DNA of 40,275 nucleotides. Origin: an uncultured Desulfovibrio sp. (GTDB taxonomy: Bacteria; Desulfobacterota; Desulfovibrionia; Desulfovibrionales; Desulfovibrionaceae). Position numbers and translations under genes: made by a program. Location of the stretch: contig USBZ01000013.1 of the NCBI GenBank assembly GCA_900553065.1, forward strand, positions 1 to 40,275, written 5' to 3'. Below are positions 8,290-15,524 of this stretch, piece by piece (positions within the stretch are counted from its first letter, which is position 1; each line of letters opens with the position of its first letter). Under the pieces are notes generated by a model, which was given only the letters and a program-made list of their open reading frames with translations, was not told the origin of the DNA and made no database searches.

Positions 8290-9414
8290 ATGTCAGAGAA
8301 GATCACTGGAAAACTTGTTGCGACGGCGTATCCGGGAGTATTCGCCCGTATAAACCAGAAAGGCGAAAAATCGTTTTACATCCGCTACAGGACCGGGGGA
8401 AGAGGTTCAAAGGAAATTCGTGAACCCGTAGGTAAATCCTCGGCGGGCATGACGGCCGCCAAGGCATCACGTATTCGAGCGGATCGAATAAACGGCAAGG
8501 AGGAGTCCAATCATGAACGCAGGAGAAAAGAGGAGGAGAAAAAACGAAAGGCGGAACGCTGGACGATAGCACGTCTCTGGGCTGCTTATCTTGAAGCGAC
8601 GAAAGAATCTCCAGGACGACTGCGCGCTGATAAATCTATCTATAGTCGTTACCTGGAAGAACGCTTTGGCTACAAAACGGTTGAAGAGCTCACAACGGAT
8701 GATGTTGACAAGCTGGGTAAATATATTCTGAGGAAGGGGAAAAAGCCCGCGATGGCATGCGCGGTTCTTGGGCTGGTAAAGCGTCTCGCTAACTTCGGAA
8801 GCCGACGAGGCCTTTGCGTGAAGCCCCAGACCCTCATCTTCAACATGCCCCGTGTGGACAACCAAAAAACAGAGGTCATGACGGATGAAGAGCTCGTTAG
8901 ATATGAGCAAGCTCTTCTGGAGATAGATGATTCATATCTGCGGGCATATCTGCAATTCGTTGCGCATACCGGCATCAGGCGTTCTGCGGCCATAGCCCTG
9001 CGGTGGTCGGATATCGATTTTGACAGAGGATTTATCACTCTTCGAGGCGTAACCGCTAAAAATAAAAAGACTGCCTATGTCCCCATGAGCCAGTATGTTC
9101 GTGAGCTTCTGGAAAATCTTGGCCATGACAATGGGGAGTTTCTCTTTCCTCAATGGGCGCCTACCACCTATACTGCCAAAGCCCGTCATGTTTGTGACAA
9201 GGCAGGTCTTCCCAAGGATTTCCGTCCTCTGCACGGACTGCGTCACAACTTCGCGTCCCGGTTGGCAAGCTCCGGCAAAGTGGATCTCTACACGCTTCAG
9301 AAGCTGCTGACGCATTCCAATCCCGTGATGACCCAGCGCTATGCGCATCTGGCGGATCAGGCGATGCTCAAGGCGGCGGCTGTCGCGGATGATGTGCTGA
9401 CAGCTAAAAAATAA
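8290..9414 (+). CDS. Tyrosine recombinase (site-specific integrase)
   Basis: A 374-residue phage-type integrase. The N-terminal ~70 residues form an arm-binding-like domain (FYIRYRTGGRGSKEIREPVG), followed by a charged linker and a core-binding region starting at WTIARLWAAYLEAT. The catalytic domain shows the family residues: arginine in HTGIRRSAAIALRW (near 229), HGLRHNFAS (near 314) and the histidine/tyrosine segment LLTHSNPVMTQRYAHL (tyrosine near 349). It would insert and excise the element at a short core sequence. It is the outermost gene at the left end, reads inward, and is preceded by repeats at 8152-8206. No tRNA gene, a frequent target for this class, was seen next to it. Confidence 0.95.
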   Translation: MSEKITGKLVATAYPGVFARINQKGEKSFYIRYRTGGRGSKEIREPVGKSSAGMTAAKASRIRADRINGKEESNHERRRKEEEKKRKAERWTIARLWAAYLEATKESPGRLRADKSIYSRYLEERFGYKTVEELTTDDVDKLGKYILRKGKKPAMACAVLGLVKRLANFGSRRGLCVKPQTLIFNMPRVDNQKTEVMTDEELVRYEQALLEIDDSYLRAYLQFVAHTGIRRSAAIALRWSDIDFDRGFITLRGVTAKNKKTAYVPMSQYVRELLENLGHDNGEFLFPQWAPTTYTAKARHVCDKAGLPKDFRPLHGLRHNFASRLASSGKVDLYTLQKLLTHSNPVMTQRYAHLADQAMLKAAAVADDVLTAKK

Positions 9415-9423
9415 CCGTAAAGA

Positions 9424-9461
9424 AACACGGGCGGCCATGTTTATGACCGCCCATGTTTTTT
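9424..9461. terminator. Bidirectional terminator between convergent genes
   Basis: An 11-pair stem with one mismatch (AACACGGGCGG at 9424-9434, CCGCCCATGTT at 9447-9457) is followed by TTTT on the plus strand. On the minus strand TTTCTTT follows the stem. It separates the integrase from the convergent gene ending at 9460. Confidence 0.8.
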
Positions 9462-9831
9462 AGCTTATCACAATTTTTCTCTCGAAATGAACATTGAACG
9501 GATTATCGTTCCAGAACGTGCCCTGATCCTCGGCATCATCGGCATATTCTCCCAGACGCATGAAGCGGTAATCCTTCAGAGGTAATTCGCGCAGCAGTTG
9601 GGAGAAAAACCGGACTTCCTGGAAGTCCTCCCTGTCCTCATACCACTTCACGTTTTTCCAGAGAAAGATTTCGCCGCCTGTGCCGGAATCCACACGATGA
9701 AGATCGGCGGAGGATATGAAGCGCCGCACGTCTTTTGCGACCGCGCTTCGGCCGAGTTCGCTCAACTGTTCTTTCATGATTTCCCTGCCCTGTTTGGTGA
9801 GCATGATGCACACGTCGCTGTAATATCCCAT
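9460..9831 (-). CDS. Conserved hypothetical protein of mobile elements (MGYYSDV type)
   Basis: A 123-residue soluble protein opening with MGYYSDVCIMLTKQGREIM. Small proteins with this kind of opening occur in phages and integrative elements, but I know of no assigned function. The rest is rich in acidic and aromatic residues (WKNVKWYEDREDF, GTFWNDNPF), with no recognisable catalytic motif. A GGAGG site precedes the ATG and overlaps the end of the 24-residue membrane peptide gene just upstream, so the two are probably translated from one message. It is the last gene of the ERF/AAA/VWA operon and ends at a strong terminator. Confidence 0.75.
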   Translation of the reverse strand: MGYYSDVCIMLTKQGREIMKEQLSELGRSAVAKDVRRFISSADLHRVDSGTGGEIFLWKNVKWYEDREDFQEVRFFSQLLRELPLKDYRFMRLGEYADDAEDQGTFWNDNPFNVHFERKIVIS

Positions 9832-9842
9832 AAAGCCTCCAG

Positions 9843-9917
9843 TCAGCGTTTGTTCTTGAGCACGGCGATGATTCCGCCAAGAATGACAATAAGAATTTCC
9901 ACATAGATATTCGGCAT
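9843..9917 (-). CDS. 24-residue single-span membrane peptide
   Basis: The peptide begins MPNIYVEILIVILGG and ends IIAVLKNKR: one hydrophobic helix of about 17 residues followed by a basic tail (KNKR). AGGAGG lies six bases before the ATG, a near-ideal ribosome site, and it starts 10 bases after the VWA gene stop and 11 before the next start. Strong initiation and tight packing argue that it is really translated. Size and shape resemble small membrane toxins of type I toxin-antitoxin systems or tiny phage membrane proteins, but no antisense RNA was identified, so that role is speculative. Confidence 0.6.
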   Translation of the reverse strand: MPNIYVEILIVILGGIIAVLKNKR

Positions 9918-9927
9918 CAAAAGCCTC

Positions 9928-11541
9928 CTAATGCTTATGACTGCGCAGAGTCTTCAGAAGGAGCGAAGAGAGCGCACCCGGCAACTTTGCGATATGTTTT
10001 ATGGAAACAGAAGTCGGTATGACATTCTGAATTGAGTGAATGTTGTAGGCGATGCCGTAAACCTCTACACCATTGTTTTCGGCATCCTGCACGGCAGCAG
10101 TCGCGGCCGCCACGCTGTCGGGAAGTCCGTCGGTGAACACAATGAGGATTTTCCTTGTCTTCCGCATGGAGCACAGTCGCGGAAGTACACGCCACATGGC
10201 GGCGGCGAGAGGAGTCAGTCCATAGGCCGGAACATTGGGAAAGCCGCGACATATCCTCCGACCATGACAGAGAATGTCCGACATGGCCGGGGAAGATTCA
10301 TCATAGAAGTCGGCGTCCTTCACGGGAAAAACGGATAGGCCGCAGGAGATGCCTCTTAATCCTTGCAAGGCCACTGCTATGGCATAGGCCGAGATGAGCT
10401 CCTCACGGATTATGGGAGTCGTGGATCCCGATACGTCGAGCAGCAAGTGTACAGTCGTAGATTTCATTCTGGCCGGAGCAGTGCGCAGGAATACCTTGCC
10501 TTCACCAAGGGCCGTCTTGTAGAACTGACGAGTGTTAAGCCTGCCGAAACATGCAGTACGACGACCTTCAAACGTATCAGCCTGAAGCAGACCGGCGACT
10601 CCCGTTCTGAGGCGTGCGGCAAGATTCAGCGTCTCGGAGACAGCTTCGGAAGGCAGGTTGGGAAAAGTACAGTTGACAAATCTCGCCACATGAAAGGAGG
10701 CATCCTCTGCGCCTGCGGATGCTGTTTCCAGTTCCCGCTTCAGAGTGTCGCCGACGTTCATGGGGAGAACTGCATCCGGTTCAAAGAGTGCAGAAAAGGG
10801 TGATACGTTGTTCGTATCACCCTTTATGCTTCCCTGAGGTCCTGAGATTTCTGCCATAGTTTCGTTTTTTTGGTCCTTTTCCTCCTGCGTGTTTTTGCCG
10901 TCTTCACTATTCTCATTTTCCTGTCTTTTCTGCGGAGGCGGCGTGTAGTTTTTCAGAACGGCGGCAAGCCGTCCGGCATACCGCAGAGAATCTTCCGTAC
11001 TTTGACACTGCCTCCTTGCCTCATTCAGTATGGTTCGCAGTTTGCCAGTGAGGCCGGGGGCAACTTTTTCAAGCTCCCGACCGACGCGCCTGTATTCTTT
11101 TCCGAGCAGAGGTTCGTGCCACGACCTCGCATAGAGCAGGCACCAGTTCAGAGGGCAGACCTCCGTTGAGCCGTTCAGGAACATGCGCCTTGTGAGTTCC
11201 GAAAGATTGGCCGCGCAGCCGACATAACGCCTGGACATGAGTCCCTCAACGCGAACATCCTCAAGCATGTTGAGGAGCCACTGTTCAACTTTGTCCCGGG
11301 TTTTAGCGGCAACGGAAAAGTCCGTGAAAAGGCAGTGCGCGATTTCATGGTCAGCATAGCCTCTGACGACACCGGCAAGAGTTTCGTCCACCTGCAGGGG
11401 AAGCGACGGCAGATGAATAACCTTTCCGTCGGTATACGCTTCGGAGCCGCCGATCTCCACGCGAATGCCGGTTCTTTCGGCGAGAGCCTGCACGACAAGA
11501 GGAAGAGAACTGCGTATGGATTCCGATGCTTTCATCACCAT
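9928..11541 (-). CDS. CobT-like protein: N-terminal HExxH metallopeptidase and C-terminal VWA domain
   Basis: Up to 537 residues; the start may be the second ATG (MKASES, 11535), which has AGGGG at better spacing. The N-terminal part contains HEIAH (about residues 65-69), a zinc-peptidase HExxH motif, followed by EDVRVEGLM, where a third ligand could lie. A low-complexity acidic/glutamine linker (about 200-235) separates it from a C-terminal von Willebrand A domain with a MIDAS motif, DVSGSTT, near residue 367 and FTDGLPDS later. This arrangement resembles the cobaltochelatase subunit CobT and related phage proteins. It overlaps the DUF3150 gene by a few bases and follows the CobS-like ATPase, the usual AAA+/VWA partnership. 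A real role in cobalamin synthesis is unlikely in this context. Confidence 0.82.
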   Translation of the reverse strand: MVMKASESIRSSLPLVVQALAERTGIRVEIGGSEAYTDGKVIHLPSLPLQVDETLAGVVRGYADHEIAHCLFTDFSVAAKTRDKVEQWLLNMLEDVRVEGLMSRRYVGCAANLSELTRRMFLNGSTEVCPLNWCLLYARSWHEPLLGKEYRRVGRELEKVAPGLTGKLRTILNEARRQCQSTEDSLRYAGRLAAVLKNYTPPPQKRQENENSEDGKNTQEEKDQKNETMAEISGPQGSIKGDTNNVSPFSALFEPDAVLPMNVGDTLKRELETASAGAEDASFHVARFVNCTFPNLPSEAVSETLNLAARLRTGVAGLLQADTFEGRRTACFGRLNTRQFYKTALGEGKVFLRTAPARMKSTTVHLLLDVSGSTTPIIREELISAYAIAVALQGLRGISCGLSVFPVKDADFYDESSPAMSDILCHGRRICRGFPNVPAYGLTPLAAAMWRVLPRLCSMRKTRKILIVFTDGLPDSVAAATAAVQDAENNGVEVYGIAYNIHSIQNVIPTSVSIKHIAKLPGALSSLLLKTLRSHKH

Positions 11542-12458
11542 AACCCCTGACTTTCTATTCTGGCGGGACTGCCTGGTACAGGAACACTCACCGGTTCGGG
11601 CGCATGCAGTCCGGCGAGCAGCGTCTTCACGTTTTGTCCTTCCGTCATGCGGCTTGTGAAATCCTCCAGAGCTTCGGGATTTTTCAGAAGGCAGACCAGG
11701 GCGAGCAGTCTGGAGAGCTCCCGTCCGTGAATGACGCCCCTCGCGGGAAGCTCCTCAAGCTCCGTGCGTATGAGCTCCGCCGCATGGCCGACGCGCGGCT
11801 CGATGAAGGCCAGTCCGGCCAGCTTGGTCTCCATGACCTTCAGAGGACTGAGAGCCCGCCTCGTGATTTGTTCCCTGTCGGCGAAGATGTTTCTGTGGGC
11901 TTCGGCGGCCTGCCTCGCGATGTCTGTGAACACGGAGTCCGCAAGGTGTGTCACGTCGTCCGCTATGTTGCTGTCTTTGGTCATGGAGAAGCGGAAACTC
12001 TTCCAGTCGAAGCTCAGCTTCGAGGATACGTAGTCGGCTGAAGGCACCGCCCGGGAGAGCATTCCCGCCCACTGCGGGTGCTTCGCTATCCATTCCCGGA
12101 CAGTGGCGTCATAGGATGCCAGGAACGTGGCCTTTTCCGACATGAACTCCCGCTTCAACCCTTCAAGCCCACCGGTGATGCTTTTTACCATGTCCCTCGG
12201 CACAAGCCAGCTTGAGGCTATGAACCTGATGCCGTGTCTGTCCAGAAGAGCCGTGCATCTGGCCTTCAACGTGAGAAAGACCCGCATTTTTTCCGGGGGA
12301 CACAGTTTCTTGGTGCCGAGGTCCATGATTTCAGAGGGGGGAAGCTCATTTGTGTCCACTCCATAGTCCGTGGCCAGCATCTTGCGCTTGCCTGACCATA
12401 TGGTGATGGCCGGAGATATGGCCGTGAGTCCGTTCAGTACCTTGATATCGTTTGTCAT
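11535..12458 (-). CDS. DUF3150 family protein
   Basis: A 307-residue, mostly helical protein matching the DUF3150 pattern: MTNDIKVLNGLTAISPAITIWSGKRKM at the start, then LGTKKLCPPEKMRVFLTLKARC and the IRFIASSWLVP segment. Genes of this family recur between a CobS-like AAA ATPase and a CobT-like VWA gene in phages and integrative elements, exactly as here. No enzymatic residues are evident; an adaptor or substrate-recognition role between the ATPase and the VWA protein is plausible but unproved. It begins four bases after the ATPase stop and its stop overlaps the VWA start, so the three are probably translated together. Confidence 0.75.
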   Translation of the reverse strand: MTNDIKVLNGLTAISPAITIWSGKRKMLATDYGVDTNELPPSEIMDLGTKKLCPPEKMRVFLTLKARCTALLDRHGIRFIASSWLVPRDMVKSITGGLEGLKREFMSEKATFLASYDATVREWIAKHPQWAGMLSRAVPSADYVSSKLSFDWKSFRFSMTKDSNIADDVTHLADSVFTDIARQAAEAHRNIFADREQITRRALSPLKVMETKLAGLAFIEPRVGHAAELIRTELEELPARGVIHGRELSRLLALVCLLKNPEALEDFTSRMTEGQNVKTLLAGLHAPEPVSVPVPGSPARIESQGLW

Positions 12459-12461
12459 ATG

Positions 12462-13427
12462 TTACTCCTTGTTGTCTGAAATGCCGAAAATCCTTTGACA
12501 GAGTTCATGAAGAAGCGCCCTGCCTTCGCGTCCGGCCCTGAACCCCGCCGCCCTGTCCAGCGCGTACAACAGGGGCGAGACGCCGGAGGACGCCAGGCTC
12601 TGATAACAGAGCGTGAGCTCACACCAGCGCAACAGTGTGCGCGTGGAAAGGACGATATCCACGCCCGGCGTATGTTCAAGATTATCTGAGGAGAGCATCG
12701 CCCGTACCTTGCCCGCCACTTCGACCATGCCCGAACGCACCTGTTCCGGCAGAGCGGGATACCGTGCGGCCAGCAAACGTTTTTCTTCTTCCGGGGCGGG
12801 ATAGTCAGCCTTCAGAATGGTGAAGCGGTCCATGAAGGCCTGATTGAGCTGATTCGTACCGGTGAAGCGACCCGTTTCATCACCATTACCGGCGGTGTTG
12901 GCCGTGGCCACGAAGCGGAAAGTCGGAGCCGGAACGACCAGCTCGTTTGTTTCCGGTATCAGAAGAGGTTGATGATCAAAGAGCGTGTTTAGCATGATGA
13001 GCACGGCCGGGTTCACGGCATCCAGCTCATTGAGCATGAAAACGCCCCCTGCCCGCAAAGCAGCGGTCAGGGGGCCGTCCGAGAATTCCATATTCCCTTT
13101 TTTCAATGTGAGATGACCGATAAGGTCGCCTACCTCCAGGCGTTCGCTGCCTGTGGATTCCCAGACAGGATAGCGCAGTCGGCCTGCAATCTGTCGGACC
13201 AGAGAACTTTTGCCCGTACCTGTGTCTCCGAAGATGAAAAGGGGATCGGGGTCGGATTGGAGAAAGAACACCACGACATCCTTGGCGAGGTCGCCGAAGA
13301 TGAAGTTTTCGTCCACAGCCGGAGTGTTCGAAGATGAGCTTTTAAAGCCTGTAATGGGCGTGTTGCTTTTCTGCCCGCTGAAGACCTCTCCTGCGTCGAG
13401 CTGCACGGTTTCATATGCCTGTTTCAT
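12462..13427 (-). CDS. CobS/MoxR-like AAA+ ATPase
   Basis: About 321 residues from the ATG at 13427 (MKQAYETVQL), chosen because AGGAG lies seven bases upstream; the frame stays open to 13454. Walker A is GDTGTGKSSLVRQ (near residue 76) and Walker B is GVFMLNELDAVNPAVL. A sensor-like FRFVATANTAGN segment and the arginine-containing FMDRF follow. Members of the MoxR/CobS branch work as hexamers that remodel protein complexes together with VWA-domain partners. Such a partner is encoded two genes downstream (9928-11541). Immediately upstream is an ERF recombinase, so the machine may serve DNA recombination or replication of the element. Confidence 0.88.
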   Translation of the reverse strand: MKQAYETVQLDAGEVFSGQKSNTPITGFKSSSSNTPAVDENFIFGDLAKDVVVFFLQSDPDPLFIFGDTGTGKSSLVRQIAGRLRYPVWESTGSERLEVGDLIGHLTLKKGNMEFSDGPLTAALRAGGVFMLNELDAVNPAVLIMLNTLFDHQPLLIPETNELVVPAPTFRFVATANTAGNGDETGRFTGTNQLNQAFMDRFTILKADYPAPEEEKRLLAARYPALPEQVRSGMVEVAGKVRAMLSSDNLEHTPGVDIVLSTRTLLRWCELTLCYQSLASSGVSPLLYALDRAAGFRAGREGRALLHELCQRIFGISDNKE

Positions 13428-13440
13428 GAAAAAACTCCTG

Positions 13441-14079
13441 TTAATGATTTGCATGTTCTCTCCACCACACCCGTCTTTCCGGCGACCATCTGAAGCCGCA
13501 GCTGCGCAGTTCGTCCTTGTGGCTCATGGTTCTGCCCGAAGCAAAGACCAGTGTTCTTCCTGACTTTTCATCCAGAACTTCCGAGTACGTAACATCGGAT
13601 ATTTCCGGCAGATACGAGGCGAACCTTTCGTCGTGGCTCGCGGGGTGCTGTGGTGTCCGCGCCGGTACACGAAACTCGGCGTCGGTGTCGTCGTCCACGG
13701 CGGCCATGCCGAGCAGGCTCATAAGGCCGTAGCGTCTGCCATAGCTCAGACATGCCCCGATCTTCTGAGAACTGTTCATCCGTCCTTCCTCTTCCGGCAC
13801 GGGGATGGTGGTCAGGCCCATGATCCATTCCCCGGAAGGCGCATGAATAAGCCTTGTTTCCACGGTTACCGTTCCTGGCGAGGACGCCACTCCGCGCTGG
13901 ATGAGCAATATGCCGTTGTCTCTGAAACTCTGGCGACATGCTTCCAGAACACTGGCGAGACTCGCGTATCTGGAGTTCGTAAACGGATTGGAAGAGTCCT
14001 TGCCGATGGGGCCGAGAGACTGCTGAGTCTTGAGCAGCGCCGGGGCTATGTTTGAGATGGAGTCCGAAGAAAATTCCAT
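13441..14079 (-). CDS. ERF family single-strand annealing recombinase
   Basis: A 212-residue protein with the ERF signature: SNPFTNSRYASLASVLEACR, then ETRLIHAPSGEWI, and the conserved SQKIGACLSYGRRYGLMSLLG followed by acidic residues. ERF proteins bind single-stranded DNA and anneal complementary strands, as in phage P22. The last ~50 residues (HKDELRSCGFRWSPERRVWW) form a small extra C-terminal module also seen on other phage DNA-processing proteins. AGGAG sits seven bases before the ATG. It is the first gene of the minus-strand operon and divergent from 14241. It would provide recombination for an element that also carries a helicase and a polymerase. Confidence 0.88.
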   Translation of the reverse strand: MEFSSDSISNIAPALLKTQQSLGPIGKDSSNPFTNSRYASLASVLEACRQSFRDNGILLIQRGVASSPGTVTVETRLIHAPSGEWIMGLTTIPVPEEEGRMNSSQKIGACLSYGRRYGLMSLLGMAAVDDDTDAEFRVPARTPQHPASHDERFASYLPEISDVTYSEVLDEKSGRTLVFASGRTMSHKDELRSCGFRWSPERRVWWREHANH

Positions 14080-14240
14080 AATACACTCCTAAGTTGTTGG
14101 TTTTCTTATTCTTATAACAAGAAAAGGAAATTTTTTTGGAAAAAGTGGAGATAAGCGGGGACGGAGCTGAACTTTCCGGGAACAGGATACAAACTTTAGT
14201 AACTTTACGGTGAGCCCCGTGAGGGGAGAAGGAGATAACC

Positions 14241-14747
14241 ATGGAAGAACAGAAAAATATATCGCTGCCTGTACGCGTGCACTGTCAGGAAGATGAGCTT
14301 GTCCCCGAGTATCTTGACGGTGAGGACCACAGAGAATGGCTGACGAGATTGTCAGAGGCATTTGGTACGGAAGGGACGGAGCTTGCCGCATATATACTCG
14401 GCAATCTTGCCCGAGCTGACGGCAAGATGCCTGTTGAACACACTCTGAACTCTCTGATAGCGGCGGTTCAGGAGGCAAAGCCGAGGGACACCCTGGAACG
14501 TATTCTTCTGGTGCAGATGTTTCTCGCCGCGCACAGAGGCATGACGGCACTTTCGCGAAGTTCGTCGGCTATGTTGCCGGAGGACGCTGCCGCCCGGGCT
14601 GGGGAAGCCAGACGTTTCATGTATCTGTACGCGAGGCAGCTTGAGGCATTGCGCAGGTATAGAAATTCCGGACAGCAGACCATCACCGTAGTGCACGCTG
14701 ACAAGGCCATTGTCGGCAACGTGGTCACGGCGGGAGGTACGGAGTGA
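14241..14747 (+). CDS. Conserved hypothetical protein of phage/integrative elements
   Basis: A 168-residue helical protein. The part from LAAHRGMTALSRSSSAMLPEDAAARAGEA onward, with the tail SGQQTITVVH and AIVGNVVTAGG, resembles a family often found in proteobacterial prophage regions, where it is paired with a short protein rich in glycine, asparagine and histidine. That partner is present here too, starting at 14744 with a 4-base overlap. No motif indicates an activity. AAGGAG lies upstream of the ATG. It opens the plus-strand operon, divergent from ERF; the 161 bases between (14080-14240) must hold both promoters, though no convincing -35/-10 pair was seen. Confidence 0.65.
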   Translation: MEEQKNISLPVRVHCQEDELVPEYLDGEDHREWLTRLSEAFGTEGTELAAYILGNLARADGKMPVEHTLNSLIAAVQEAKPRDTLERILLVQMFLAAHRGMTALSRSSSAMLPEDAAARAGEARRFMYLYARQLEALRRYRNSGQQTITVVHADKAIVGNVVTAGGTE

Positions 14748-14947
14748 ACATGCGTAAACACCGGGGAGCTCCGCCGGGCAATACCTTCGCCCTCAAGCAC
14801 GGGCTCAGAACTGCGGAAAGGCGGGCTGAAGCGGCGGAGCGTTTCCGGGTCTATACAGAGTGTCAGGATACCATCGCAAGGATAACGGAACTGTGCGGAC
14901 GCCCGAAGAAGGTGGTCCGCAGGGAGAATAACCATGATTCAGAATGA
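14744..14947 (+). CDS. Small conserved phage-type protein (HRGAPPGN motif)
   Basis: A 67-residue basic protein starting MNMRKHRGAPPGNTFALKHG. The G-x-P-x-GN-x-x-A-x-KHG pattern is common in short proteins next to the family encoded at 14241, and the two overlap by four bases here (ATGA-type coupling). The remainder is a charged helix (RRAEAAERFRVYTECQ). It may bind nucleic acid given its basic start, but no function is established. Its end overlaps the next start at 14934. Confidence 0.6.
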   Translation: MNMRKHRGAPPGNTFALKHGLRTAERRAEAAERFRVYTECQDTIARITELCGRPKKVVRRENNHDSE

Positions 14948-15137
14948 TTTGATAACTGTGAACGAGAAAGAAGCTGCCCGCATAACGGGCTTTTCCGTCA
15001 AGACGTTGCAGAACCGAAGATATCTCAGGTTGCCGCCGACTTTTCTGAAGGTAGGCAGACTGATTCGTTATCGGATTTCCGACCTGCAGAGCTTTCTTGA
15101 GAGTTGCGTTGTGGAACCGGGCTCGGATCGAAGATAG
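14934..15137 (+). CDS. AlpA/excisionase-like helix-turn-helix protein
   Basis: A 67-residue DNA-binding protein of the MerR-like HTH_17 type: LITVNEKEAARITGFSVKTLQNRR followed by the wing LPPTFLKVGRLIRYRISDLQSFLES. Small proteins of this fold act as excisionases or activators of integrase genes in prophages and satellites. The start overlaps the end of the upstream gene, and a GGAG-containing site precedes it. In this element it could control direction of recombination or switch on the replication genes downstream. Confidence 0.8.
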   Translation: MIQNDLITVNEKEAARITGFSVKTLQNRRYLRLPPTFLKVGRLIRYRISDLQSFLESCVVEPGSDRR

Positions 15138-15141
15138 CCAA

Positions 15142-15173
15142 CGGGGCCTGTTTCTGGAAGGGAACAGGCCCCG
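15142..15173 (+). terminator. Strong GC hairpin after the HTH gene
   Basis: An 11-pair perfect stem (CGGGGCCTGTT at 15142-15152 with AACAGGCCCCG at 15163-15173) lies just after the stop at 15137. No T-tract follows, so it is an atypical terminator or a message-stabilising stem. Confidence 0.5.
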
Positions 15174-15380
15174 CCCGGATTATTAACATTGGAGGCCGTC
15201 TTCCTTATGTGAGTTTATTATTATAATTCAATATATTATGACACATAGTAAGAAAAATAATCTGAAGAGCCCTAAACTTTTACAGGCACGATGCAATATT
15301 GGGTAGTTGATAATTTTTGAGAGTACCCGAGGGGAGAGAAAAGTTTACACCAGTAACCAAAGGTAAGGAGAGATATTCCT
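15174..15380. other. AT-rich non-coding stretch before the helicase gene
   Basis: No gene was found. The stretch is AT-rich at first (tttattattataattcaata) and ends with AAGGAG at 15365-15370, ten bases before the ATG at 15381. It probably contains the promoter for the replication genes, but no clear -35/-10 pair could be assigned. Confidence 0.4.
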
Positions 15381-15467
15381 ATGGCAACAATTTTTATGGA
15401 AAACGACTTGGTACAAGAAAGTTCTGCGGCCCCAAAAACTCGAGGCCGCAAGCAGATTCTTCGCTAG
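15381..15467 (+). other. In-frame upstream peptide ending in an amber codon before the helicase frame
   Basis: From ATG 15381, with AAGGAG ten bases upstream, 28 codons (MATIFMENDLVQESS and on to RGRKQILR) run into TAG at 15465-15467. The same frame then stays open straight into the helicase frame, reading VYHSDKGYEILKKEIDTEY immediately after the stop. The best ribosome site for the helicase thus lies before the stop, while no good site follows it. Either a point mutation truncated the true N-terminus, or TAG is read through, or this is a separate short upstream ORF. Confidence 0.55.
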
Positions 15468-15524
15468 GTATATCATTCGGATAAGGGCTATGAAATACTC
15501 AAAAAGGAAATAGATACTGAATAT

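Noticed and set aside
9928..13427. Genuine cobaltochelatase CobS/CobT pair for cobalamin synthesis
   Set aside because: The genes sit in an integrated element with ERF and DUF3150 and without any cobalamin gene, so the resemblance is at family level only.
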